Source: Chloroflexota bacterium (GTDB lineage Bacteria > Chloroflexota > Limnocylindria > QHBO01). From it: DNA of 9,395 nt. The stretch is taken from assembly GCA_005882055.1 (NCBI GenBank), contig VBGQ01000018.1, positions 1 to 9,395 of the forward strand. Direction: 5' to 3'. The notes under the pieces are model-generated. The model saw only the letters and a list, made by a program, of their open reading frames with translations. It was not told where the DNA came from and ran no database searches. This document shows, one piece after another, positions 1 through 7,927 of this stretch. The translations under genes and the position numbers were made by a program. Every line of letters begins with the position of its first letter. The first letter of the stretch is position 1.

Positions 1-561
1 AAAGCCGCCCTCCAGGATGCCGAACTCGACCGCGACGTCCCACTGCACCGCGAGCCGTTCATGCGGCAGCTGCGTGACGACGCGGTCGAGATCTGCCAGC
101 AGCGCCTGCTCGTACGACGCCTCCAGTGCGTCCTGGTCCTCGTCCACGACCCAGGCATTGATGCTGGCCAGCGGTGTCGGGTACTCAACCTGAAAGCGGA
201 TTCCGGGTGCGATCACTCTCTCGTCCTGCAGTCGGCGGTAGATCTGGAATGAGGCCAGGTACGCGTCGGCGTAGCCGAGATTGGGCCACGCGATGCTCTC
301 CGGGGCCACTCCGCCGGCCAGGCGGACCTTTGGCATCTGCTCGTAGCCGGGCGCGTCGAGGTCCTGAGGCGCGGCCTGCTCGAGGCCGGTGGTCTGCCAG
401 AACTTCTGGAGCTGGAAGAAGATCCAGTTGGCCCGATCCCCGGTCTCGCCGTCGGGGATGCGACGAACGCCAAGCGGAACGCGAGCCGAGATCTCGCGAA
501 AGACGGTCTCCGCATCGGCCAGGTTGACGCCGCCGTTGAAGTGGACTGCGGTGGGTGGCAT
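1..561 (-). CDS. MetE/UROD-like TIM-barrel protein, 5' part (runs off window)
   Basis: The frame is open for 187 codons from the ATG at 559-561 to the window edge, so the C-terminal part is missing. The start is set by a strong Shine-Dalgarno, AAAGGAG (569-575), seven bases upstream. Visible landmarks are RRIPDGETGDRANWI near residues 33-47 and QWDVAVEFGILEGG near the cut end. From memory this pattern belongs to roughly 350-380-residue uncharacterised bacterial and fungal proteins related to cobalamin-independent methionine synthase and uroporphyrinogen decarboxylase. That family assignment is by recall and is not verified. The gene lies directly downstream of a SAM riboswitch, which independently suggests a role in methionine or SAM metabolism, for example methyl transfer. 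It is not a canonical full-length MetE, because the N-terminus does not resemble the MetE N-domain. The substrate is unknown. Confidence 0.85.
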   Translation of the reverse strand, partial: MPPTAVHFNGGVNLADAETVFREISARVPLGVRRIPDGETGDRANWIFFQLQKFWQTTGLEQAAPQDLDAPGYEQMPKVRLAGGVAPESIAWPNLGYADAYLASFQIYRRLQDERVIAPGIRFQVEYPTPLASINAWVVDEDQDALEASYEQALLADLDRVVTQLPHERLAVQWDVAVEFGILEGGF

Positions 562-568
562 GGAGTCG

Positions 569-575
569 CTCCTTT
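569..575 (-). promoter_or_regulatory. Shine-Dalgarno AAAGGAG of the MetE/UROD-like gene
   Basis: AAAGGAG lies seven bases before the ATG at 561 and fixes that start. Its first A is also the last base of the TGA ending the upstream leader ORF, so a ribosome finishing the leader would stop on this site. That arrangement would allow reinitiation. Confidence 0.7.
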
Positions 576-631
576 CACCTGCGACTGCGCAGCGAACAGC
601 GAGGTGAGAAGCGATACCGGATGGCGGTCAT
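575..631 (-). CDS. Possible 18-codon leader ORF downstream of the SAM riboswitch
   Basis: The ORF has an ATG at 629-631, 18 codons and a TGA at 575-577. The peptide reads MTAIRYRFSPRCSLRSRR. It is arginine-rich and contains no methionine beyond the start, so it is not an obvious methionine attenuator. It has an ideal AGGAGG eight bases upstream, and half of that site lies in the 3' strand of riboswitch helix P1. Its stop overlaps the Shine-Dalgarno of the main gene. It is in a different frame from the main gene, by 70 bases between starts. It could be a regulatory uORF that couples riboswitch state to downstream translation, or a chance ORF in the 5' leader. Confidence 0.35.
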   Translation of the reverse strand: MTAIRYRFSPRCSLRSRR

Positions 632-639
632 CTCCTCGA

Positions 640-645
640 CCTCCT
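640..645 (-). promoter_or_regulatory. AGGAGG site overlapping riboswitch helix P1
   Basis: AGGAGG stands eight bases before the leader ATG at 631. Bases 643-645 also belong to the P1 3' strand GATAGG (643-648). SAM binding, which stabilises P1, would therefore partly hide this ribosome-binding site. This suggests translational control, and there is no U-tract in the leader to suggest an intrinsic terminator. The mechanism is inferred. Confidence 0.5.
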
Positions 646-740
646 ATCGGTCCTGGCTGGGGCACCGCATCCACCGTGAGGGCGATGGGTCGGTTGCCGG
701 GCCGTCATCGAGCCAGGGCTCTCAGGCCACTCGTGATAGG
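643..740 (-). ncRNA. SAM riboswitch (SAM-I/SAM-IV clan)
   Basis: Read on the minus strand, the element has the SAM-I clan layout. P1 is CCTATC (735-740) with GATAGG (643-648), a perfect six-pair helix, followed by ACGAG. P2 is GGCC (725-728) with GGCC (700-703), capped by GAGC/GCTC (718-721 and 710-713). The kink-turn-type GATGA is at 705-709. The hallmark CCCGGCAACC is at 692-701. P3 contains CATC (684-687) and GATG (668-671), closed by GGTGCC (661-666). The P2 loop CCTGGC (712-717) is perfectly complementary to GCCAGG (652-657), which gives the clan's conserved pseudoknot. There is no separate P4 hairpin between P3 and P1, which resembles SAM-IV or SAM-I/IV more than classic SAM-I. Known members bind S-adenosylmethionine and lower expression of methionine genes. 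Confidence 0.88.
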
Positions 741-757
741 TGCCGCCTTGCGCGGCA
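741..757 (-). other. Six-pair hairpin at the 5' end of the riboswitch transcript
   Basis: TGCCGC (752-757 on the minus strand) and GCGGCA (741-746) pair perfectly around a five-base loop, GCAAG. The hairpin abuts P1 and lies where the transcript from the TAGACT promoter should begin. It has no U-tract, so it is unlikely to be the terminator of the zinc-finger gene. A 5'-end stability or folding role is a guess. Confidence 0.45.
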
Positions 758-762
758 GGGTC

Positions 763-768
763 AGTCTA
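763..768 (-). promoter_or_regulatory. -10 element TAGACT for the riboswitch transcript
   Basis: TAGACT reads on the minus strand about 23 bases before P1, just after the zinc-finger gene stop. The same hexamer occurs at 8698-8703 before the DUF72 start. A weak TTGCGA lies 19 bases upstream. With the six-base discriminator seen elsewhere in the window, transcription would start near 756, giving a leader of about 195 bases that contains the whole riboswitch. Confidence 0.55.
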
Positions 769-779
769 GCAGGCGCACA

Positions 780-1361
780 TCAGCTGCTCGCAAGACGATC
801 GCGGCGGAGAAAGAGAAGCACCAGGCCGGCGGCCGCGGCAGCGCCGGCGCCGCCAAACACGATCAGGCTCCCCCACCGCACCGCCGTCGGATGGATCAGG
901 CCGGGGGCCAGCACCTGGAAGGCAGCGATCGAGCCGATGACGCCGATGATCGAAAGACCGATGCCGAAGATGAAGGCCCACACTTCTCGCCCGCGCATCC
1001 CCTCGATCACCTCACCCGCGGCGAATCCGCAGGCAACGAGCCCGAACCCGAGCGCTCCGGTCACCAGCAGCGCGCCGACGTTGTGGACGCCGCCGAACAC
1101 TTCGAGCGCCAGGATCGCGAGGATGCCGATCCCGCCGCGGCGCCAGGCCCTGGCGTAGCCGCGGAAGATCACGACCGGCAGCGCCACGACGAGGTCTGGA
1201 ACCACTTCAGGCAGCTCGGCACGCGCCTCGAGCGCCTTTCGCTCGGCCTCCGCCTCGTCGGGGGTCAGGCCGCGTCTCGACTTGCACCGATAGCAGACCG
1301 GATCCTGGGGACGATTCGATTTCCAGCAGACCTGGCAGGTCCAACCGCCTGCGAAGACCAC
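780..1361 (-). CDS. RanBP2-type zinc-finger multi-pass membrane protein
   Basis: This is a 193-residue protein with a GTG start at 1359-1361. A good Shine-Dalgarno, GGAGGG, lies about five bases upstream and supports that start. Residues 7-26 match the RanBP2 zinc-finger pattern exactly: W7, C9, C12, N16, C23 and C26, spaced W-x-C-x2-C-x3-N-x6-C-x2-C. A charged helix (about 33-52) follows. The rest is hydrophobic, with probable membrane segments near 54-67, 77-90, 93-115, 126-150 and 162-186, and the protein ends in RRDRLASS. The finger is therefore probably cytoplasmic. RanBP2 fingers bind ubiquitin or RNA in eukaryotes, and their partner in bacteria is not known to me. A possible -10 on the minus strand is GATAAT at 1403-1408. 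The gene ends just before the riboswitch promoter. Function unknown. Confidence 0.82.
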   Translation of the reverse strand: MVFAGGWTCQVCWKSNRPQDPVCYRCKSRRGLTPDEAEAERKALEARAELPEVVPDLVVALPVVIFRGYARAWRRGGIGILAILALEVFGGVHNVGALLVTGALGFGLVACGFAAGEVIEGMRGREVWAFIFGIGLSIIGVIGSIAAFQVLAPGLIHPTAVRWGSLIVFGGAGAAAAAGLVLLFLRRDRLASS

Positions 1362-1444
1362 GGTTCCCTCCGACCCTCCACCTGTGCACGCCCAGAGCGC
1401 CGATTATCACGACGCGTCAATCCCTGCGCCGGGCATCGAGGGAG

Positions 1445-1450
1445 TAGGCT
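1445..1450 (+). promoter_or_regulatory. Leaderless -10 element TAGGCT
   Basis: TAGGCT is followed by exactly six bases and then the ATG at 1457. The transcript would start at or next to the start codon. No convincing -35 is visible. It has the same geometry as four other starts in the window. Confidence 0.5.
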
Positions 1451-1456
1451 GCGCGC

Positions 1457-1696
1457 ATGGCCCGACGCGCCGGTCGACCCGCTGAACCACTGCCGTCCCA
1501 TGCCTCGAGCGGCGTACTCGTTGGCGGAATCCTGGGTGCGCTCGACTACCTGCTCCTGAAGCGGCCCCGCCCGGTCACCCAGATCGAGGAGCCATATCGC
1601 GAGCCATGGGCCACGCTCGATGGCATCGAGGTCGAGGGTCTCGACGAGCGCCCGGAGCGACCCGAACCTCCCGATCGATCCGGAGCACGCCTCTAG
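1457..1696 (+). CDS. Small hypothetical protein with one possible membrane helix
   Basis: This is a 79-residue ORF from ATG to TAG. No family is recognised. A short hydrophobic stretch (about residues 18-35, from SSGVLVGGILGALDYLLL) is followed by KRPR and then a strongly acidic, proline-rich tail. This would suit a small membrane-anchored protein with a cytoplasmic tail. Support for a real gene is the TAGGCT-N6-ATG promoter geometry, third-position G/C of about 70 percent, and a free slot between the divergent zinc-finger gene and the convergent transporter. A long open frame on the opposite strand has arginine-rich, low-complexity sequence and looks like a shadow. A chance ORF cannot be excluded. 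Confidence 0.5.
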   Translation: MARRAGRPAEPLPSHASSGVLVGGILGALDYLLLKRPRPVTQIEEPYREPWATLDGIEVEGLDERPERPEPPDRSGARL

Positions 1697-1803
1697 TCCT
1701 GGCCATTCTTGCGTGATGGCATCCCGGCATCCCGAACGACGGCTGCCACGCGGGCCCATCACCGCGGGCGTCACTCGAGGATCGGCTGGAGGGCGCCTGC
1801 CCG

Positions 1804-1944
1804 CTAGTCCGGCGTGGGCTCCAGCTCTCCGGAAGCCCGTGCTGCGCGCACGGCCTCGGGGGAGGCGGTGTGCATCCGTGTTGCGGGCATGACCACCAGG
1901 ATCACGAGGCACGCCAGCAGCGCCGTCCCGATCCCGAGGACAAA
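1804..1944 (-). pseudogene. Out-of-frame C-terminal segment of the DHA2 transporter
   Basis: These 46 codons begin FVLGIGTALLACLVILVVMP and end in TPD before a TAG at 1804-1806. They read as the expected last membrane helix and hydrophilic tail of the upstream transporter, but in a different frame. There is no start codon or ribosome site of its own, so this is a continuation and not a separate gene. FVL lies in the loop of the 23-bp inverted repeat and GIGTALL in one arm. Confidence 0.75.
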
Positions 1945-3407
1945 GGGATCGGGACGGCGCTGCTGGCAATGATCTTGGCGCCGAGGTCGCCAACCCCGCC
2001 AAAGTTGTTGAGTGCCGCTCCCCCGCCCTGCGCGAACCGCGCCGCGAAGTCGGCGGGGACGCCGGCCGCCTGGATCTGGCGGGGCATCTCGTCGAGCAGG
2101 ACCGACCCGAAGATCGAGCCCGTGAGCGCCAGCCCTACGGTTCCGCCGACCTGCTGGAAGAGCGTGAGGCTGCTCGTGGCGGTCCCGAGCTCGCGCGGTG
2201 GGACCGAGTTCTGCACCACCAACGTGAAGATCGCGAAGGACGGCCCGACCCCGACGCCGGTGGTTGCCATCCATAGCCAGACGAGCGGGGTCGGCGTCTC
2301 CGGCCGCAGGTTGGTGAGGAGGAAGAGGCCGAGCGCGGATACCACCAGCGAGCTGGCGATGATGGCCTTGTAGCGCCCGGTGCGTGCCACGATCTGGCCG
2401 GTGGCGATCGCCGAGATGATCAGCCCAAGCAACAGGGGCAGGATCTGGTACCCGGAGGCGGTGGCTGAGCTGCCCTGCACCACCTGGTAGAAACGTGGCA
2501 GGAAGACCACCGCAGCGAAGAAGCCCATCACCGACAGGAACATGGCCGTCACGCTCGCGGTGAAGGCAGGGATCCGGAAGAGCTGCAAGGGGACGATGGG
2601 CTCCTGGGCTCGCGATTCAGCCCAGACGAAGGCGACCGCCAGGGCCAGGCCAACAAGGACGAAGCCGCCGACGTCGCCATCGGTCCATTCGCCGAACTGC
2701 TTGTTGGTCAGGCCGATGAGGATCGGCACCAGGGCTGCCACGAACAAGGCCGCGCCGAGGTAGTCGATGCTGCGCGTCGCCTCCTCGTCGCGCCGGGTGG
2801 GCAGGATGCGGAAGATCACGTACAGCACGACCGCGCCGATGGGGAGGTTGACGAAGAAGATCCAGTGCCAGCTGATGTTGTCCGTGATCAGGCCACCGAT
2901 GGCCGGACCGATGATCGAGCTGAGCCCAAAGACCGCCCCGAAGAAGCCAAGATACTTGCCTCGCTCGGACGGGGAGAAAATGTCGCCGATGATGGCGATC
3001 GAGATCGGGAAGAGCGCTCCCGCACCGAGCCCCTGCAGCCCGCGGAACGCGATGAACTGCCACATGGTCTGCGAAAGACCAGAGAGCAGCGATCCGACCA
3101 GGAAGATGCCCACGCCGGCGAGGAAGAGGGGGCGTCTCCCGAAGAGGTCAGACAGCTTGCCATAGAGCGGCCCGCTGACGGTGGCGGTCACGAGGTAGCT
3201 CGTGAACGGCCAGATGTAGACGTCGTTGCCCCGCAGCTCGGTCACGATGCGCGGCAACGCGGTGCCGACCACGGTCTGGTCCAGCGCGGCGAGGAAGATC
3301 CCCGCCAGAACCGCGATCAGGATCTCGATGCGTTCTCGCTGCGGAAGCTCGATTGGGGCTCGGTCATTCGTGTGTGCGTCGTCGTTGCGGGCGGGCGCAG
3401 CGGTCAT
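1902..3407 (-). CDS. DHA2-family (EmrB/QacA-type) MFS drug-efflux transporter, frame-broken at the 3' end
   Basis: As written, the frame gives 501 residues from the ATG at 3405-3407, which has GGAG five bases upstream. After a hydrophilic N-terminus come about 13 hydrophobic segments. LDQTVVGTALPRIV lies in helix 1, the motif-A loop is GKLSDLFGRRP, RGLQGLGAG precedes helix 4, and motif C is GPAIGGLI. These are hallmarks of 14-helix proton-driven DHA2 exporters. The last residues (SSGSGRRCWRAS) are not membrane-like, and the true last helix continues in another frame (1804-1944). About 30-40 residues normally found between GVGDLGAKI and the last helix appear to be missing, by recall of homologues. 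It stands 113 bases downstream of the peroxiredoxin, apparently with its own promoter. The substrate cannot be told from sequence. Confidence 0.9.
   Translation of the reverse strand: MTAAPARNDDAHTNDRAPIELPQRERIEILIAVLAGIFLAALDQTVVGTALPRIVTELRGNDVYIWPFTSYLVTATVSGPLYGKLSDLFGRRPLFLAGVGIFLVGSLLSGLSQTMWQFIAFRGLQGLGAGALFPISIAIIGDIFSPSERGKYLGFFGAVFGLSSIIGPAIGGLITDNISWHWIFFVNLPIGAVVLYVIFRILPTRRDEEATRSIDYLGAALFVAALVPILIGLTNKQFGEWTDGDVGGFVLVGLALAVAFVWAESRAQEPIVPLQLFRIPAFTASVTAMFLSVMGFFAAVVFLPRFYQVVQGSSATASGYQILPLLLGLIISAIATGQIVARTGRYKAIIASSLVVSALGLFLLTNLRPETPTPLVWLWMATTGVGVGPSFAIFTLVVQNSVPPRELGTATSSLTLFQQVGGTVGLALTGSIFGSVLLDEMPRQIQAAGVPADFAARFAQGGGAALNNFGGVGDLGAKIIASSAVPIPLSSGSGRRCWRAS
1913..1967. repeat. 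Perfect 23-bp inverted repeat with a 9-base loop
   Basis: Bases 1913-1935 are the exact reverse complement of 1945-1967, with loop GAGGACAAA at 1936-1944. The repeat lies inside the transporter gene exactly where its frame breaks. On the coding strand the 3' arm encodes the expected GIGTALLA of the last helix. The 5' arm is therefore the foreign copy that replaced native sequence. No U-tract follows on either strand, so it is not an intrinsic terminator. Confidence 0.95.
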
Positions 3408-3500
3408 GAATTCTCCATGCGCTTCTTCTGGGGGATGCGGCCAGCGTACGCGCTGAACCTGCCAGGATCTGTCAGGGATGGCTCGGGGGATCGGGCTGTA

Positions 3501-3506
3501 AGCCTA
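3501..3506 (-). promoter_or_regulatory. Possible -10 element for the transporter
   Basis: TAGGCT reads on the minus strand in the 113-base gap upstream of the transporter, identical to the hexamer at 1445-1450. It would give a leader of about 85 bases. TACGCT at 3443-3448 is an alternative. Neither has a good -35, so this is tentative. Confidence 0.25.
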
Positions 3507-3520
3507 CGCCCTCGTGCGAC

Positions 3521-4119
3521 TTAACGCAGGCTTTGCGTTAGCGCGCCTGTCCCCTGCACCCTGAGCCAGGCGATGACCTCAGCGGCGGATTGGTCGGGCG
3601 GGAAGACCGGGTAAAAGACGTGGCTTACCCTGCCGTCGTCGAGCACGAGCGTGAAGCGCATGAGCAGTTTCATGCCCGCGACGTCGAACGTCGGGAGGCC
3701 CATGGCATTCGTCAGGCGCAAGCCTTCATCGGAGAGAAGCGGAAACGGCAGGTGCAGGCGCTCCGCCGCCTCGCGCTGGTAGTCCGGGGACTGCGTCGAG
3801 ATCCCAAACAAGTGCGCGACCCCCAGCGCGCGAAGCTCGGCGTATTGGTCGCGGAAGGAACACGCCTGCGGCGTGCATCCGCGGGCACCGGGAATCAGGT
3901 CCCAACCTTCGGGGTTGGGCACTCCGGGCCGCCCGGTTCGCGGATATGCGTAGACCACCGTCCTGCCGGACAGCGATGCGAGGGCAACGTCGCCACCATC
4001 CGTCGATGGCAACTCCAAGAGCGGAATGTGCGCGCCGAGGAGGTGATCCGTAGCGCCATCGTCCACCGGCGCCGGGATCGTCGACCAGTCCGGCGTCCCA
4101 ATCGTCCCGCCCATGTGGC

Positions 4120-4123
<4 letters not shown>
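3521..4123 (-). CDS. PrxQ-like peroxiredoxin (AhpC/TSA family)
   Basis: This is a 200-residue thioredoxin-fold protein. The ATG at 4121-4123 overlaps the glycosidase TGA as ATGA, so translation is probably coupled, and no strong Shine-Dalgarno is seen. An in-frame ATG further upstream (4168) would lie inside the glycosidase and is less likely. The strand leading to the active site is RTVVYAYPRTG (54-64). The likely peroxidatic and resolving cysteines are C83 and C88 in GCTPQACSFRD, spaced C-x4-C as in PrxQ/BCP. Between the usual P-x-x-T and the cysteine there is an insert of about 15 residues (PGVPNPEGWDLIPGARG), which I recall as typical of one proteobacterial and actinobacterial subfamily. 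Predicted role: thiol-dependent reduction of peroxides in the cytoplasm. It is the last gene of the cyclase-glycosidase operon, and why they go together is not clear. Confidence 0.87.
3522..3540 (-). other. Seven-pair stem-loop at the peroxiredoxin stop codon
   Basis: TAACGCA (3522-3528) and TGCGTTA (3534-3540) pair perfectly around five bases. The stem takes in part of the TAA stop (3521-3523). No U-tract follows on the minus strand, so a role in termination or mRNA 3'-end stability is only possible. Confidence 0.35.
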
Positions 4124-5958
<1,835 letters not shown>

Positions 5959-6582
5959 GTTCGCGGGTGGGCAGCAGGTGCAGGCGTGCAGGCTCGGACG
6001 CGCGGTTGGTCACCGCGATGCGAATGGCGATGTCCTCGAGATCGGCCTTGGCGTACTCGACTTGGACCTCGAAGTAGCGGTCGTCCGCGAAAGCGCCGGT
6101 ATCGGTCAGCTCGTACTCGGGATCGAATCTTCCGCGCCGCGCGTTCTCGGCCACGAGATCCTCGTACGGGAAGGCGGACTGCGGATAGAGATAGACGGCG
6201 CGTAGGTAGCTGGCCGTTGGCGTGGCGTCCAGGTAGTGGTAGACCTCCTTGACGTCCTCCCCGTGATTGCCCTCTGGGCCGCTCAGGCCAAAGAGCCGCT
6301 CCTTGAGGATGGGGTCCGCTTCATTCCATAAGGCCAACGCGAAGCACAGGCGGGCGCGGTCGTCACAGATCCCCAGGAGGCCATCCTCGCCCCACCGATA
6401 GGCACGCGAGCGAGCATGGTCGTGCGGCAGGTTCGCCCATGCGTTCCCGTCGGGGGAGTAATCCTCGCGTACGGTGCCCCACTGTCGATCCGCGAGGTAC
6501 GGGCCCCAGCGATACCAGCCGGGATCGTCCTCGTGTGCGGCGCGCAGTCGAGCACGTTCCGCTTCGCTGTCCTCAGCCGCGC

Positions 6583-7239
6583 TCATCGGGGGTGCAAGAG
6601 CGCTCGTGCCGGCGCGCCGTCACCGCCAACGACGCGCAAAGGCAAGCAGACGAGGTCGTACGGCCCCGGCTCCACGTCGCGCAGGTCGAGACCCTCAACG
6701 ATCACCACGCCGGCCTTGAGGAACGCATGGTGGGTTGGCGCTGCCTTGCCGTGGGGTGCGATCGAGAGATAGTCGGCACCCACCAGCACGATTCCCCGCG
6801 CGACGAGGGCGCGAGCCGCGCGATCGGTCAGGCCGATGAAGTCATCCGAGAACCCCTCTCGGTCCCAGAGCGAGGAGTTGGGCGTCTTGAAGAGCACTCG
6901 GGTGGCGTCCCCGGGGATCGCCAACCCGGCCAGGGCGCGTTCGTCGATCTCGCTGCGCAGATGTGTCGCGTCGACCACCCATGCAGGACCGATGAGCGCC
7001 TCGAGCGGCAATGCCTCGGCGCCCGCTGCACCCTCGATGAAGTGCACCGGCGCGTCGATATGCGTCCCGGTGTGCGCCCCCATGTCCAACCGCGTGACGT
7101 TGCAGGCGGCTCCCTCCGCGATGGCCTGGGCGAGCTCGATCCTGACCGGCGGGTCGCCGGGGAATACTGGCATCCCAGGGCGAATCGGGATGGTGACGTC
7201 GATCCAGCGGGCACCGGCGGAAGACGGCCGTGCGCTCAC
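6583..7239 (-). CDS. Cyclase family protein (kynurenine-formamidase-like metal hydrolase)
   Basis: This is a 218-residue protein with a GTG start at 7237-7239. The start is chosen because TAGGGT stands exactly six bases upstream and because the first residues lead straight into WIDVTIPIRPGMPVFPGD, the usual family beginning. The metal site is GAHTGTHIDAPVHF, with H56, H60 and D62 as likely ligands and H66 as the likely catalytic histidine. H170 and E182 complete the set with the same 12-residue spacing as in KynB. Family members hydrolyse N-formylkynurenine or related amides and esters. No kynurenine-pathway genes are present here, so the substrate is unknown and a kynB name is not justified. 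It is first in a tight operon with the glycosidase and peroxiredoxin. Confidence 0.9.
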   Translation of the reverse strand: MSARPSSAGARWIDVTIPIRPGMPVFPGDPPVRIELAQAIAEGAACNVTRLDMGAHTGTHIDAPVHFIEGAAGAEALPLEALIGPAWVVDATHLRSEIDERALAGLAIPGDATRVLFKTPNSSLWDREGFSDDFIGLTDRAARALVARGIVLVGADYLSIAPHGKAAPTHHAFLKAGVVIVEGLDLRDVEPGPYDLVCLPLRVVGGDGAPARALLHPR

Positions 7240-7245
7240 GTCGCA

Positions 7246-7275
7246 ACCCTAGGTGCAGGGCGGGCGATTTGTCAC
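7246..7275 (-). promoter_or_regulatory. Leaderless promoter of the cyclase-glycosidase-peroxiredoxin operon
   Basis: On the minus strand GTGACA (7270-7275) and TAGGGT (7246-7251) are separated by 18 bases, a near-canonical sigma-70-type pair. TAGGGT is followed by exactly six bases and then the GTG start at 7239. The transcript should begin at or beside the start codon. Confidence 0.6.
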
Positions 7276-7287
7276 GCGGCAGCGCCG

Positions 7288-7293
7288 TATGGT
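7288..7293 (+). promoter_or_regulatory. Leaderless -10 element TATGGT of the TMEM175-like gene
   Basis: TATGGT is followed by six bases and then the GTG at 7300. A TTGTCA at 7269-7274 is only 13 bases upstream, too close for a standard -35. It shares a 60-base divergent region with the cyclase promoter. Confidence 0.5.
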
Positions 7294-7299
7294 TGCGCC

Positions 7300-7927
7300 G
7301 TGGAATCGCCCGAGCAGCCCGACGACATCGTATCGAGCGCCCGGCTCGAGACCTTTGCGGATGGTGTCTTCGCAATCGCCATCACGCTGCTCGTGCTCGA
7401 GATCCATATCCCGGAGGCCGGCGAGAACGTGGGCAAGGCACTCCTCGGTCAGTGGCCGTCGTTCCTGGCGTACGTCACGAGCTTCTTGACGATTGGGACC
7501 ATCTGGGCGGATCACCATCGGCTCTTCACCGTCATTCGCGGTACGACGTACGGGTTCCTGTTCGTGAACGTGCTGCTGCTGATGCCCGTCGCGTTCCTTC
7601 CCTATCCCACGGCGGTCGTGGCGCGCCAATGGTTCGAGGGTAAGGACCAGGTGGTTCCTGCCATGGGTGTTGTATGGCGGAACCATGGCCTTAGTCGCAG
7701 TCATGTTCAGGGCCGTGTGGCGCTACGCCGACTCGCGCAGGCTCCTTGGTGCAGAGGCCGTCCGTTCGCGCGCCCTTCGCCGGAGAGGAGACCTGATCTA
7801 TCGACTCGCGCCGTTGATCTATCTCGCCGGCGCGGGCGCGTCGGTGATCGATCCCATCCTGTCGCTGGTCGTGTTCCTGGGTCTGGCCATCTACTGGCTC
7901 TACCCGGTCCGCTCCCAGCCAGGCTAG
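7300..7927 (+). CDS. TMEM175-type potassium channel, one-base frameshift
   Basis: From the GTG at 7300 the protein begins with a short polar leader. The TMEM175 signature follows: R15-x3-F19-A-D-G22, then VFAIAITLLVLEIHIP. Next come SFLTIGTIWADHHRLF and further helices up to VVARQWFEGKDQVVPAM. The homologous sequence then continues in the next frame as VLYGGTMALVAVMF and on to YWLYPVRSQPG, with a TAG at 7925-7927. Removing one G from GGG at 7665-7667 restores a 208-residue, six-helix protein of normal length. As written, the first frame runs on to 8076 with non-homologous sequence. Bacterial TMEM175 proteins form tetrameric leak-type potassium channels in the cytoplasmic membrane. The break may be a sequencing error. 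Confidence 0.85.

Noticed and set aside
721..726. CTGAGA-like stretch suggesting a TPP riboswitch
   Set aside because: The downstream TPP helices and conserved core are absent, while the same region satisfies every element of the SAM-I clan.
1697..1803. Terminator between the convergent small ORF and transporter
   Set aside because: Only a four-pair GGGC/GCCC stem at 1791-1802 was seen, with no U-tract.
1913..1967. Inverted repeat as an intrinsic terminator or an IS end
   Set aside because: No U-tract on either strand, no transposase nearby and no target-site duplication. The repeat arms encode transporter residues on one side only.
1265..2002. 245-codon minus-strand open frame across the small ORF and the transporter end
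   Set aside because: Composition is arginine/proline/alanine-rich without any domain. It overlaps better genes on both sides and is a high-GC shadow frame.
6439..7299. Long plus-strand open frame running into the TMEM175-like gene
   Set aside because: The translation before 7300 is arginine-rich with no family features and is antisense to the well-supported cyclase and glycosidase. Only the part from the GTG at 7300 is real.
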